Shown: positions 45,295 through 54,273, counted from the stretch's first letter. The stretch: DNA of 64,000 nt from Pseudomonas sp. PICF141 (GCF_002286815.1 NZ_MUNM01000073.1:1-64000), one strand, 5' to 3'. Numbers and translations: made by a program. Notes: generated by a model not told the origin, from the sequence alone.

Positions 45295-45600
45295 ATGAAG
45301 ATGTTGCGTGCCCCGTTGTTGATGGTCGGTTTGCTGCTCTGCTCCCAGGGTTTCGCCGCCACTGCCCAGCAGAACAAAATGACCACCTGCAATGCCGACG
45401 CTACCGCAAAAAGCCTCAAGGGCGACGAGCGCAAAGCCTTCATGAGCACCTGTCTCAAAGCCGCGCCGGTCGCCGATGCCGCCAAGCCCATGACCCCTCA
45501 GCAAGAAAAGATGAAAACCTGCAACGCCACCGCCGCCACCCAGGCCCTCACGGGTGATGCGCGTAAAATCTTCATGAGCGATTGCCTGAAGAACAAATAA
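45295..45600 (+). CDS. psiF: PsiF repeat-containing periplasmic protein
   Basis: A 101-residue protein with a signal peptide (about 1-22, ending GFAA) and two PsiF repeats, each with a cysteine pair: MTTCNADATAKSLKGDERKA...STC and MKTCNATAATQALTGDARKI...SDC. In E. coli psiF is phosphate-starvation induced, but its function is unknown. ACAAGGAG precedes ATG. No Pho box was recognised upstream. Confidence 0.85.
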   Translation: MKMLRAPLLMVGLLLCSQGFAATAQQNKMTTCNADATAKSLKGDERKAFMSTCLKAAPVADAAKPMTPQQEKMKTCNATAATQALTGDARKIFMSDCLKNK

Positions 45601-45605
45601 ACAGG

Positions 45606-45689
45606 GTGGGAGCGAGCCTGCTCGCGATAGCATCAACTCGGTCCTGCGTGATACCGAGTCGCCTGCATCGCGAGCAGGCTCGCTCCCAC
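45606..45689. repeat. REP-like inverted repeat, family B
   Basis: GTGGGAGCGAGCCTGCTCGC and GCGAGCAGGCTCGCTCCCAC end the element, with an inner ACTCGG/CCGAGT palindrome, between psiF and the permease gene. Confidence 0.9.
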
Positions 45690-45766
45690 AGGTTCGTGTT
45701 TGCTCGCTTCGGCGCCGGATCGCTGGCAGACTGCCAATCCTTTTACGTCGTTCGTTTTGAGGCTGT

Positions 45767-46780
45767 ATGTCCGCGTTTTCTCAGCGTCAGGTCTTGTTGC
45801 TTATCAGCTGGGTCATCATTTTTGGTGGTTTGCTGCTGGTACTCCCTCTGCGATTACTGCCCAGCCTGCTGGCCGGGTTGTTGGTGTTCGAACTGGTCAA
45901 CATGCTCACGCCGCAATTGCAGCGGTTGATCGAAGGCCGCCGCGCGCGCTGGTTGGCGGTGGCGTTGCTGGGGACATTGGTGGTCAGCGTGCTGGCGCTG
46001 ATCTTTGCCGGTGCGATCAGCTTTCTGCTGCACGAGGCGGAAAACCCTGGCGCTTCTCTCGACAAATTCATGGTCGTGGTCGACCGCGCACGCGGGCAGT
46101 TGCCGCCGTTCATCGACGCTTATCTGCCGGCCAGTGCCGCCGAGTTTCGCGTGGCCATCGGTCAGTGGATGAGCAAGCACCTCAGCGATTTGCAATTGGT
46201 GGGCAAGGACGCGGCGCACATGTTCGTGACGCTGCTGATCGGTATGGTGCTGGGGGCGATCATTGCCTTGCAGCGAGCGCCGGATGTGACCAAGCGCAAA
46301 CCGTTGGCCGCGGCACTGTTCGACCGCTTGCACCTGTTGGTCCAGGCATTTCGCAACATCGTTTTCGCCCAGATCAAGATTTCCCTGCTCAACACCTTTT
46401 TCACCGGGATTTTCCTCGCGGTGGTCCTGCCGATGTTCGGGATCAAGCTGCCACTGACCAAAACCCTGATCGTGCTGACTTTCCTGCTCGGCCTGTTGCC
46501 GGTGATTGGCAACCTGATCTCCAACACCTTGATCACTATTGTCGGTTTGTCGCTGTCGATCTGGGTGGCGGTGGCGGCGCTGGGTTACCTGATTGTTATC
46601 CACAAGCTGGAATACTTCCTCAACGCGCGCATCGTCGGCGGGCAGATCAGTGCCAAGTCGTGGGAGTTGCTGCTGGCAATGCTGGTGTTCGAAGCCGCGT
46701 TCGGACTGCCTGGGGTGGTAGCGGGGCCGATTTATTACGCGTATTTGAAGAGTGAATTGAAGCTGGCGGGGATGGTTTAA
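45767..46780 (+). CDS. AI-2E family transporter
   Basis: A 337-residue membrane protein with seven to eight predicted segments and the extended loop region between about 85 and 170. The C-terminal half has FLLGLLPVIGNLISNTLI and KLEYFLNARIVGGQ, typical of the AI-2E/PerM family. Members include AI-2 exporters and sodium/proton antiporters, so the transported compound is not known. It is a single gene between repeat elements. Confidence 0.82.
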   Translation: MSAFSQRQVLLLISWVIIFGGLLLVLPLRLLPSLLAGLLVFELVNMLTPQLQRLIEGRRARWLAVALLGTLVVSVLALIFAGAISFLLHEAENPGASLDKFMVVVDRARGQLPPFIDAYLPASAAEFRVAIGQWMSKHLSDLQLVGKDAAHMFVTLLIGMVLGAIIALQRAPDVTKRKPLAAALFDRLHLLVQAFRNIVFAQIKISLLNTFFTGIFLAVVLPMFGIKLPLTKTLIVLTFLLGLLPVIGNLISNTLITIVGLSLSIWVAVAALGYLIVIHKLEYFLNARIVGGQISAKSWELLLAMLVFEAAFGLPGVVAGPIYYAYLKSELKLAGMV

Positions 46781-46782
46781 CA

Positions 46783-46862
46783 GCAGCTACAAGCTGCAAG
46801 CTTCAAGCTTCAAGCTTCAAGTGCTCTTGCTTGCAGCTTGCGGCTTGCAGCTTGTAGCTGCT
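46783..46862. repeat. Palindromic repeat, family E
   Basis: AGCAGCTACAAGCTGCAAGC and GCTTGCAGCTTGTAGCTGCT flank direct copies of the word CTTCAAG. It lies between the convergent permease and yegD genes. Confidence 0.88.
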
Positions 46863-46864
46863 CC

Positions 46865-48130
46865 TCATCCATAACGCTTGGCCGCCTCGATCGCCAAGCC
46901 ACTGCCGATGCTGCCGAAGATGTTGCCTTCCACATGCTGCGCATTCGGCAACATGGCCGAGACGCTGTTGCGCAGCGCCGGAATTCCGCTCGAACCGCCG
47001 GTGAAGAACACGGTGTCCACCTGATCGACCCGCACGTTAGCGTCCGCCAGCAATTGGGTCACGCTGTTGCGCACTCGCTCCAGCAAACTATCAATGGCTG
47101 ATTCGAACAGTGCCCGGCTCAGTTCCACACTCAAACCCGGCTCGATCCGGTCCAGTGGCACATGGCGGCTGTCGGCGTGGGTCAGCTGGATCTTGGTTTC
47201 TTCCACTTCCATGGCCAGCCAATGCCCGGCGCGCTGGTCGATCAGCTTGAACAGGCGATCGATGCCGCCGGTGTCTTCGATGTCGTAACGCATGCTGCCC
47301 AAGGCCAGGGTCGACTTCTGCGAGTACACCGAGTTGATGGTGTGCCAGGTCGCCAGGTTCATGTGGTGGCTGGTGGGCATGTAGGCGCCACTCTTCATCC
47401 GGCTGCCATAGCCGAACAGCGGCATCAGGCCTTGCAGGCTTAACTGCTTGTCAAAATCGGTCCCGCCGATGTGCACGCCACCGGTGGCGAGAATGTCGTC
47501 GTGACGATTGTCGTGATTGCGGCGCTCAGGCGACAGGCGCACCAGCGAGAAGTCCGAGGTACCACCACCGATGTCCACAATCAGGACAAGCTCTTCTTTT
47601 TCGATGGTCGACTCATAGTCGAACGCCGCCGCAATCGGCTCGTACTGGAAAGACACATCCTTGAAACCAATGGCGCGGGCCACATCCACCAGGGTGTTTT
47701 CCGCTTCCTGGTCGGCCATTTCATCGTCGTCGACGAAAAATACTGGCCGGCCCAGCACCACTTCCTCGAATTCCCGACTGGCGGCAGCCTCGGCGCGTTT
47801 CTTCAACTGGCCGATGAACAGCCCAAGCAGGTCCTTGAACGGCATCGCCGTGCCGAGCACGCTGGTGTCGTGCTTGATCAGTTTGGAACCCAGCAGGCTC
47901 TTGAGCGAGCGCATCAGCCGGCCTTCGTAGCCTTCCAGGTATTCGTGCAGCGCCAACCGGCCGTACACCGGGCGGCGTTCTTCCATATTGAAGAAGACCA
48001 CCGAGGGCAGGGTGATCTTGTCGTCCTCCAGCGCGATCAGCGTTTCCATGCCGGGGCGCAGCCAGCCGACGGTGGAGTTGGACGTGCCGAAGTCGATACC
48101 ACAGGCACGGGCTGGAGATGCGTTTTTCAT
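46865..48130 (-). CDS. yegD: Hsp70 family protein (YegD-like)
   Basis: A 421-residue protein made of an Hsp70-type nucleotide-binding domain with no substrate-binding domain of DnaK length. Phosphate and adenosine motifs are GIDFGTSNSTVG (N-terminus), VDIGGGTSDFSLV and FFTGGSSGIPAL. YegD-like proteins have no settled role. It is divergent from cbpA-cbpM, whose product CbpA is a J-domain partner for Hsp70 proteins, so cooperation is plausible. ATG 48130 was chosen over a TTG three codons upstream. Confidence 0.87.
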   Translation of the reverse strand: MKNASPARACGIDFGTSNSTVGWLRPGMETLIALEDDKITLPSVVFFNMEERRPVYGRLALHEYLEGYEGRLMRSLKSLLGSKLIKHDTSVLGTAMPFKDLLGLFIGQLKKRAEAAASREFEEVVLGRPVFFVDDDEMADQEAENTLVDVARAIGFKDVSFQYEPIAAAFDYESTIEKEELVLIVDIGGGTSDFSLVRLSPERRNHDNRHDDILATGGVHIGGTDFDKQLSLQGLMPLFGYGSRMKSGAYMPTSHHMNLATWHTINSVYSQKSTLALGSMRYDIEDTGGIDRLFKLIDQRAGHWLAMEVEETKIQLTHADSRHVPLDRIEPGLSVELSRALFESAIDSLLERVRNSVTQLLADANVRVDQVDTVFFTGGSSGIPALRNSVSAMLPNAQHVEGNIFGSIGSGLAIEAAKRYG

Positions 48131-48225
48131 GTCTTTCAAGTTCCGGTTAAAAAACGGCCGCGCAGTGTATGTCAGTGCGGCGAAGATTCGAAGGCCGACT
48201 ATCCGTTAAATCATCGTGATCAACG

Positions 48226-48254
48226 CTTGAAAGATGGCCAATCACCCCCAAACT
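48226..48254 (+). promoter_or_regulatory. Possible sigma-32 promoter of cbpA
   Basis: CTTGAA (48226-48231), 13 bp, then CCCCCAAACT (48245-48254) resembles the heat-shock promoter CTTGAA-N13-14-CCCCATNT. It would give a leader of about 170 nt to the cbpA ATG, longer than usual. Location before a chaperone gene supports the call. Confidence 0.4.
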
Positions 48255-48427
48255 TCCCTGCATAGGCTTGGCAACCCCTGGGGCGACTGCAAGAACCGCG
48301 CCCTGCTGCCGATAAACTTCTGATGCGCTGCCCGGTCACAAACTTGAGATCGGTCAATCCAAATGCTGTAAACAAGAGCATGCTGTGCCTGGCTGCGCGA
48401 TTTCGATAATGGATGGTGATTCCCTCG

Positions 48428-49372
48428 ATGGACTTCAAAGACTATTACAAGATTCTCGGTGTGGAGCCGACCGCGGACGATAAGGCGATCAAGGCCGCCT
48501 ATCGAAAGCTGGCGCGCAAATACCACCCCGACGTCAGCAAGGAAAAGGATGCCGAGGCCAAGTTCAAGGACGCTTCGGAAGCCTATGAAGCGTTGAAAAG
48601 CGCCGACAAGCGCGCCGAATACGACGACTTGCGCAAGTACGGTCACCATGGCCAGCCTTTTCAGGGGCCACCGGGTTGGCAGAGCCGCGGTGGGTTTGGT
48701 GGTGGTCAGGACGCGGGCGATTTTTCGGACTTCTTCAGTTCGATCTTCGGCAACCGGGGTCCGGGTTTCGGTGGTGGTGGACGGTCGGGCCATAGCGCCG
48801 GGCGTCGAGGGCAAGACGTGGAAATGGAATTACCGGTTTTTCTGGAAGAAACCCTCTCGACCGAATCGAAGAAAGTCAGCTTCCAGGTGCCGCATTACAA
48901 CGCGGCCGGCCAGCATGTCAGCAACACCAGCAAAAGCCTGAACGTGAAGATCCCCGCTGGCGTGACCGACGGCGAGCGCATCCGCCTCAAGGGCCAGGGC
49001 GCTCCGGGCATCGGTGGCGGACCCAATGGCGACTTGTACCTGACCATCCGTTTTGCGCCGCACCCCAAGTTCGACGTCGAAGGCGAAAACCTGATCATCA
49101 CCTTGCCGCTGGCGCCGTGGGAGTTGGCATTGGGTACCGAAGTGGCGGTGCCGACCCTCACCGGCAAAATCAACCTCAAGGTTCCGGCCGGCAGCCAGAA
49201 TGGCCAGCGCATGCGCGCCAAAGGCCACGGTCTGCTGCACAAGCATGGTCACCGCGGCTATCTGTTCGTGCAGCTCAAGGCCGTGATGCCGAAAAAACTC
49301 GACCATGACGTCAAAGAATTGTGGGAGGAACTGGCGAAAAAAGCCGCTTTCAATCCGCGAGAGAATTTTTGA
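48428..49372 (+). CDS. cbpA: DnaJ-like co-chaperone CbpA
   Basis: A 314-residue class B J-protein. The J domain (about 4-70) has the HPD motif at 33-35, then a Gly/Phe-rich linker (about 80-130), and two beta-barrel C-terminal client-binding domains without the zinc-finger of DnaJ. CbpA stimulates Hsp70 ATPase activity and can bind curved DNA. The start was placed at ATG 48428; a GTG five codons upstream is less likely. It is followed 30 bp later by its inhibitor cbpM. Confidence 0.93.
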   Translation: MDFKDYYKILGVEPTADDKAIKAAYRKLARKYHPDVSKEKDAEAKFKDASEAYEALKSADKRAEYDDLRKYGHHGQPFQGPPGWQSRGGFGGGQDAGDFSDFFSSIFGNRGPGFGGGGRSGHSAGRRGQDVEMELPVFLEETLSTESKKVSFQVPHYNAAGQHVSNTSKSLNVKIPAGVTDGERIRLKGQGAPGIGGGPNGDLYLTIRFAPHPKFDVEGENLIITLPLAPWELALGTEVAVPTLTGKINLKVPAGSQNGQRMRAKGHGLLHKHGHRGYLFVQLKAVMPKKLDHDVKELWEELAKKAAFNPRENF

Positions 49373-49402
49373 TTCCGAGATAGAGATAAGGAGGAGCCAA
49401 TC

Positions 49403-49708
49403 ATGAGCGAGCCCGTGATCGTTCTATTGGACCTGGCAGAATTCTGTGAGGCGGCCGAACTTTCGGTCGTGCATGTGAGCGAAATCGTCGAGCACGGCAT
49501 CCTCGAACCTCAGGGAACACAGCCCAAGGATTGGCGCTTCACCGATTATGAGCTGCTGCTGGCCAAGCGCGCTGCCAAGCTGCGGCGCGACCTGGAGCTG
49601 GAATGGGAAGGCGTCGCCCTGGCGCTGGACCTGCTGGAAGAAGTCCAGCAACTGCGTGCCGAAAACCGCATGCTCAAGCAGCGGTTGGGGCGGTTGGTGG
49701 TCGAATAG
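49403..49708 (+). CDS. cbpM: Chaperone modulatory protein CbpM
   Basis: A 101-residue MerR-like helical protein. CbpM binds the J domain of CbpA and blocks both its co-chaperone and DNA-binding activity. The N-terminal part VIVLLDLAEFCEAAELS and the coiled-coil-like C-terminus rich in Leu, Glu and Arg match the family. A strong AAGGAGGAG site precedes ATG, and a hairpin right after the stop ends the operon. Confidence 0.9.
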   Translation: MSEPVIVLLDLAEFCEAAELSVVHVSEIVEHGILEPQGTQPKDWRFTDYELLLAKRAAKLRRDLELEWEGVALALDLLEEVQQLRAENRMLKQRLGRLVVE

Positions 49709-49709
49709 C

Positions 49710-49737
49710 GTGGTGAGGGGGCAAGCCCCCCCACCAC
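49710..49737 (+). terminator. Hairpin terminator of cbpAM
   Basis: GTGGTG-A-GGGGGC, loop AA, GCCCCC-C-CACCAC: a very GC-rich stem starting two bases after the cbpM stop. It has no T-run but lies between convergent genes. Confidence 0.6.
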
Positions 49738-49743
49738 GGGGCC

Positions 49744-50871
49744 TCATACCTTTCTGGGCAAGACCACAGTAAACATCGTGCCATCGGCCTCATTGGAGCT
49801 GACGTCGATCGTCCCTTGATGGGCCTTGACCACTTCCTTGACGATGAACAGTCCCAGACCCAGGCTGGTGGTTGACCCGTTGAGTTCTTCGTCGGCACTG
49901 CGTACCAGCGGATCGAAAATCGTGGAGAGCGCCTCGGGTGCAATCGGCGCACCGTCGTTGTGTACGGTGAGCCGAACGCTGTCCGCTTCGCCCCTGAGGG
50001 TCAGCTTGACCGCGTTGTTGTTCGAACCGTGTTGCAAGGCATTGCCGATCAGGTTCTGCAGCATCTGATCGAGCCTTCGGCCATCCCACACACCATGGGT
50101 ATCGCCTTCGATGCTCAATTGCGTATCGCATTGCGGATGAGCGGCGCAGGCCTGGGCAATCGCATCACGCGCCGTATCGGCCAGATCCATGGGCGCCGGT
50201 TCGATCGGCAGGCTCTTGCCCAGGCGACTGCGGACCAGCTCCAGCAAATCGCTGACCATCACCGCCATGTGGCGGGTGCCCCGCTTGATGTGGAGCGCAC
50301 AGGTCAATGCGTCGCCCTCAAGGTTGGTTTTACGCATCAGTATTTCGGTGGACATGCTCACCGCTTGCAGCGGTGCGCGCAGGTCATGGCCAAGAATTGC
50401 CAGAAAAATGTCCCGGGAATGATTGACCTGCTCGGCATAGGCCGCCGTGGATTCGGCCAGGGCTTCGTCGATCGCTTCGTTGAAACGGATCATGTCCTGG
50501 AAATAGGCCAGGTCCGGCGAGTCCAGGCTGTTGACCCACAAGCGGATCACACACGCGCGCAAATGGCGAAACTCGCTGGTCATCTGCACCAGGTCGAAGC
50601 CCACGGTATGTCGCAGCTCGCCATGACTGGCGCCGGCTTCGTCCAGGCTCGGGGTTTTCTCCGGACCTTCGCCCCTGGCTTTTGCCTGCTGTTCGCTGGC
50701 GGACTGGGGTTTGTTCATATCCCGCGCAGCCGCCAGCAGGATTGCCCGCGAATGGTCGCGCAACCCGGTTCGATCCATATTTGCAGTGGCCGGAGTGATC
50801 GATCTGGCGAACTGCTCCCATTCATCGACGATACGGTCTACGTTCTGAACGATGAAATCACTGAGGCGCAT
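49744..50871 (-). CDS. Soluble sensor histidine kinase
   Basis: A 375-residue kinase without membrane segments. The N-terminal 150 residues are helical, resembling RsbR-type sensor regions. The phospho-acceptor is His162 in ILGHDLRAPLQ, the N box is NLIGNALQHG, and the G box LGLGLFIVKEVV is near 335-350. No response regulator gene is adjacent, so partner and signal are unknown. The cytoplasmic location suggests an internal signal or a partner protein. Confidence 0.87.
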   Translation of the reverse strand: MRLSDFIVQNVDRIVDEWEQFARSITPATANMDRTGLRDHSRAILLAAARDMNKPQSASEQQAKARGEGPEKTPSLDEAGASHGELRHTVGFDLVQMTSEFRHLRACVIRLWVNSLDSPDLAYFQDMIRFNEAIDEALAESTAAYAEQVNHSRDIFLAILGHDLRAPLQAVSMSTEILMRKTNLEGDALTCALHIKRGTRHMAVMVSDLLELVRSRLGKSLPIEPAPMDLADTARDAIAQACAAHPQCDTQLSIEGDTHGVWDGRRLDQMLQNLIGNALQHGSNNNAVKLTLRGEADSVRLTVHNDGAPIAPEALSTIFDPLVRSADEELNGSTTSLGLGLFIVKEVVKAHQGTIDVSSNEADGTMFTVVLPRKV

Positions 50872-50973
50872 GGGCGATTACCTGCGGCGCAAGGGGCGGG
50901 AGTGGCATCTTAGCCCTATATCGGTCGAGCAATTGCTCAAGCAGATGCACGGGCGACGCGAGGGAACCTGTGG

Positions 50974-51031
50974 CGGTAAGTCAAGACGCGGAGCAACGTC
51001 CTCAGAGGATGTTCATCGCGTCTTGACTTAC
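50974..51031. repeat. Long stem-loop between ureC and the kinase gene
   Basis: GGTAAGTCAAGACGCG (50974-50989) pairs perfectly with its complement at 51016-51031. An inner AACGTCC/GGATGTT stem closes on a 5-nt loop, giving a 58-nt cruciform. It belongs to none of families A-E and has no T-run. It lies 20 bp beyond the ureC stop and may protect or end the urease mRNA. Confidence 0.7.
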
Positions 51032-51050
51032 CAACAGGGTTTCAGAGAAT

Positions 51051-52751
51051 TTAGAACAGGAAATAGCGCTGCGCCATCGGCAACACATCCGCCGGCTCAC
51101 ACCACAGCAACACCCCGTCGGCCTTGACCTGATAGGTTTGTGGATCCACATCGATGGTTGGCAGGTAATCGTTGTGGATCAAGTCGGTTTTCTGCACGTC
51201 ACGGCAACCTTTGACCACGGCGATTTTCTTTTTCAGGCCCAACGTTTCGGGCAAACCGGCCTCCTGCGCCGCCTGGCTGATAAACGTCAGGCTGGTGGCG
51301 TGCAGCGAGCCGCCGTAACTGGCGAACATCGGGCGGTAGTGCACCGGTTGCGGCGTCGGGATCGAAGCATTGGCATCGCCCATCAAACTCGCCGCAATGG
51401 CTCCGCCCTTGAGAATCAACGTCGGTTTGACCCCGAAAAACGCCGGGCGCCAGAGCACCAGGTCCGCCCATTTGCCCACTTCCACCGAGCCCACTTCATG
51501 GCTGATGCCGTGGGTGATCGCCGGGTTGATGGTGTATTTGGCGATGTAGCGTTTGGCCCGGAAGTTGTCGTTGCCTTCGCCATCCTGTGGCAGCGGGCCG
51601 CGCTGCTTTTTCATTTTATCGGCGGTCTGCCAGGTGCGCGTGATGACCTCACCGACGCGGCCCATGGCCTGGCTGTCGGAGCTGATCATCGAGAAGGCGC
51701 CGAGGTCGTGGAGGATATCTTCGGCGGCGATGGTTTCGCGGCGGATGCGGCTTTCGGCGAAAGCCACGTCTTCGGCAATGCTCGGATCCAGGTGGTGGCA
51801 GACCATCAGCATGTCGAGGTGTTCGTCGATGGTGTTGCGGGTGAACGGCCGGGTCGGGTTGGTCGAGCTCGGCAATACGTTGGCAAAACCGCAGGCCTTG
51901 ATGATGTCCGGGGCATGGCCGCCGCCGGCACCTTCGGTGTGGTAGGTGTGGATGGTGCGGCCCTTGAAGGCGGCGAGTGTGGTTTCGACGAAGCCCGACT
52001 CGTTGAGGGTGTCGGTATGGATTGCCACTTGTACGTCGTACTGATCGGCCACGCTCAGGCAGTTGTCGATGCTCGCCGGGGTGGTGCCCCAGTCTTCATG
52101 CAGCTTGAGGCCGATGGCGCCGGCCTTGACCTGTTCGATCAACGGCTCCGGCAGGCTGGCGTTGCCCTTGCCGGTGAAACCGATGTTCATCGGGAATGCA
52201 TCGGCGGCCTGAAGCATGCGCGCCAGGTGCCAGGGCCCGGAGGTGCAAGTGGTGGCATTGGTGCCGGTGGCCGGGCCGGTGCCGCCGCCGATCATGGTGG
52301 TAACGCCGCTCATCAACGCTTCTTCGATCTGTTGCGGGCAAATGAAGTGGATATGGGTGTCGATGCCGCCGGCGGTGAGGATCATGCCTTCACCGGCGAT
52401 CACTTCAGTGCTGGCGCCGACCGCGATGGTCACGTTCGGCTGGATGTCCGGGTTGCCGGCCTTGCCGATGGCGGCGATACGCCCATCCTTGAGGCCGACG
52501 TCGGCCTTGACGATGCCCCAATGGTCGATGATCAGGGCGTTGGTGATCAGGGTGTCAACGACTTCGGCGGCCAATAACTGGCTCTGGCCCTGGCCGTCGC
52601 GGATGACTTTGCCGCCACCGAATTTCACCTCTTCGCCATAAGTGGTGAAGTCCTGTTCCACTTCGATCCACAGCTCGGTGTCGGCCAGACGGACCTTGTC
52701 ACCGACAGTGGGGCCGAACATGTCGGCGTAGGCTTGTCTTGAGATTTTCAT
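51051..52751 (-). CDS. ureC: Urease alpha subunit
   Basis: A 566-residue catalytic subunit. It holds the dinickel centre: HIHF histidines, the carbamylated lysine in GAIGLKLHEDWG, further histidines in VAIHTDTLNESGF, and the mobile flap MVCHHLDP with cysteine and histidine over the active site. Urease hydrolyses urea to ammonia and carbamate. ATG 52751 (MKISRQAYADMFGPT) was chosen over an in-frame upstream start. It ends the minus-strand ureD-ureA-GNAT-GNAT-ureB-ureC run, with a family C repeat between ureB and ureC. Confidence 0.97.
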   Translation of the reverse strand: MKISRQAYADMFGPTVGDKVRLADTELWIEVEQDFTTYGEEVKFGGGKVIRDGQGQSQLLAAEVVDTLITNALIIDHWGIVKADVGLKDGRIAAIGKAGNPDIQPNVTIAVGASTEVIAGEGMILTAGGIDTHIHFICPQQIEEALMSGVTTMIGGGTGPATGTNATTCTSGPWHLARMLQAADAFPMNIGFTGKGNASLPEPLIEQVKAGAIGLKLHEDWGTTPASIDNCLSVADQYDVQVAIHTDTLNESGFVETTLAAFKGRTIHTYHTEGAGGGHAPDIIKACGFANVLPSSTNPTRPFTRNTIDEHLDMLMVCHHLDPSIAEDVAFAESRIRRETIAAEDILHDLGAFSMISSDSQAMGRVGEVITRTWQTADKMKKQRGPLPQDGEGNDNFRAKRYIAKYTINPAITHGISHEVGSVEVGKWADLVLWRPAFFGVKPTLILKGGAIAASLMGDANASIPTPQPVHYRPMFASYGGSLHATSLTFISQAAQEAGLPETLGLKKKIAVVKGCRDVQKTDLIHNDYLPTIDVDPQTYQVKADGVLLWCEPADVLPMAQRYFLF

Positions 52752-52772
52752 GCGCTTGCCTTGGGATTCAAT

Positions 52773-52881
52773 GATCGTTCCCACGCTCTGCGTGGGAATG
52801 CCGCCATGGACGCTCTGCGTCCGCCGTTATGTGACGCGGAGCGTCACGGGATGCATTCCCACGGGGAGCGTGGGAACGATC
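52773..52881. repeat. Palindromic repeat, family C, between ureB and ureC
   Basis: GATCGTTCCCACGCTCTGCG and GGAGCGTGGGAACGATC bracket inner palindromes GACGCTCTGCGTCC and GTGACGCGGAGCGTCAC. It lies inside the urease operon. Confidence 0.88.
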
Positions 52882-52883
52882 AG

Positions 52884-53192
52884 TCAGTCGAGATCACCCA
52901 TGATCCTGCCGGCAAACCCGAACACCCGGCGATGCCCGGCCAGGTCTACCAGCTCGACCTCGCGGCTCTGCCCCGGTTCGAAGCGCACGGCGGTGCCGGC
53001 GGGGATGTTCAGGCGCATACCGCGGCTGGCGGTGCGGTCGAAGGTCAGGGCGTCGTTGGTTTCGAAGAAGTGATAATGCGAGCCGACCTGGATCGGCCGG
53101 TCACCGCTGTTGGCCACCTTCAGGCTGAGGGTGCGGCGGCCGACGTTGAGTTCGATGTCGCCGGGCTGGACCTGGTATTCACCGGGAATCAT
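52884..53192 (-). CDS. ureB: Urease beta subunit
   Basis: A 102-residue subunit starting MIPGEYQVQPGDIELN, with the conserved GDRPIQVGSHYHFFE and RLNIPAGTAVRFEPG segments. It packs against UreC in the (UreABC)3 enzyme. ATG 53192 overlaps the stop of the upstream GNAT gene by one base (TGATG); an in-frame TTG just before it was not used. AGGAG lies ten bases upstream. Confidence 0.96.
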   Translation of the reverse strand: MIPGEYQVQPGDIELNVGRRTLSLKVANSGDRPIQVGSHYHFFETNDALTFDRTASRGMRLNIPAGTAVRFEPGQSREVELVDLAGHRRVFGFAGRIMGDLD

Positions 53193-53725
53193 CAATGGGC
53201 TCCTTGGAGAATCTTGTAATAAAGGGCCGTCGGTTTGTAGCGGCCGTTCGGGTCGCAGGCGTAGTCGGGGATTTCGCCGGCGCGGGTGTAACCCAGGGCT
53301 TTGTAAAAGTCTTCGGCCGGGGAACCGGCCTCGGTGTCGAGGTAGAGCATGCCCCGTTTGTGCTGGCGGGCCGCGAGCTCAACGGCATGCATCATCTGTT
53401 GGCCCAGGCCGCGACGACGGGCGTGTTCACGCACCAGCAGTTTCTGCACTTCGGCGCGGTTCAGCCCATTGGCTTTCTGGCACAACGTCAATTGCACGCT
53501 GGCCTGTACCTGTTCGTCCTTGACCACCACCCAGAGCAGCACGGTGCCTTTGTTCAGGTTCTCCTGGACTTCATCGAAATAAGCTCGGGCCTGGGTCGCA
53601 TCCAGATCCGCCATGAAGCCGACACTGGCGCCGTAGCCGACGGCGTCGAGCAGCAAATCAATCAAACCCTGACGATAGTGCGCAAAGCTTTCAACATTGA
53701 CGCGGCGCAGTTGGGCGGCGTTCAT
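53192..53725 (-). CDS. GNAT-family N-acetyltransferase
   Basis: A 177-residue GNAT enzyme inserted between the PitA-like gene and ureB. The acetyl-CoA-binding motif A is VREHARRRGLGQQMM (about 100-115), and the C-terminal LYLDTEAGSPAEDFYKALGY is typical. The substrate is unknown; amines, amino acids or antibiotics are all possible. It is translationally tied to ureB and probably made with urease. ATG 53725 follows AAGGAG. Confidence 0.85.
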   Translation of the reverse strand: MNAAQLRRVNVESFAHYRQGLIDLLLDAVGYGASVGFMADLDATQARAYFDEVQENLNKGTVLLWVVVKDEQVQASVQLTLCQKANGLNRAEVQKLLVREHARRRGLGQQMMHAVELAARQHKRGMLYLDTEAGSPAEDFYKALGYTRAGEIPDYACDPNGRYKPTALYYKILQGAH

Positions 53726-53730
53726 GGGTA

Positions 53731-54264
53731 TCACTCCTTGTGGGAACCCGGTGGCATTGCGCCCGGGTCGAGGATCAGTTGCATGAAGGTCAGGTCCAGC
53801 CAGCGGCCGAACTTGGTGCCCACCTGCGGCATTTGGCCGGTGACGACGAAACCGGCCCGGTCGTGCAGGCGGATCGAGGCGCCGTTACCGCTTTCGATGG
53901 CGGCGACCATCACGTGTTTGTTGCAGCCTTTGGCGCGTTCAATCAGGGCGTCCATCAGTTGCGGCCCGAGGCCATTGCCCCGCTGATCGTTGCGCACGTA
54001 CACCGAGTGCTCGACCGTGTGGCGGAACCCGTCGAACGGGCGCCAGTCACCGAATGAAGCGTAGCCGAGTACGCTGTTGTCGCCGTCGACGATCACCAGC
54101 ACCGGATAGCCCTGGTCTTGCCGGGCGTTGAACCAGGCCTGGCGGTTGCCCAGGTCCACGGCCTGTTCGTTCCAGATCGCCGTGGTGTTGAGCACGGCGT
54201 CGTTGTAGATGTCGCGGATCGCTGGCAGGTCGGCGAGCAACGCATCGCGGATGTGGTAAGTCAT
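53731..54264 (-). CDS. Methionine sulfoximine/phosphinothricin-type N-acetyltransferase
   Basis: A 177-residue GNAT enzyme with motif A YVRNDQRGNGLGPQLM (about 94-110) and an aromatic N-terminal half (TAIWNEQ). It resembles PitA/PA4866 of P. aeruginosa, which acetylates methionine sulfoximine and methionine sulfone and lies at the same place in the urease cluster. By acetylating inhibitors of glutamine synthetase such enzymes protect nitrogen assimilation. It lies 9 bp from ureA. The name rests on similarity and position. Confidence 0.84.
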   Translation of the reverse strand: MTYHIRDALLADLPAIRDIYNDAVLNTTAIWNEQAVDLGNRQAWFNARQDQGYPVLVIVDGDNSVLGYASFGDWRPFDGFRHTVEHSVYVRNDQRGNGLGPQLMDALIERAKGCNKHVMVAAIESGNGASIRLHDRAGFVVTGQMPQVGTKFGRWLDLTFMQLILDPGAMPPGSHKE

Positions 54265-54273
54265 GGCGCGGCC

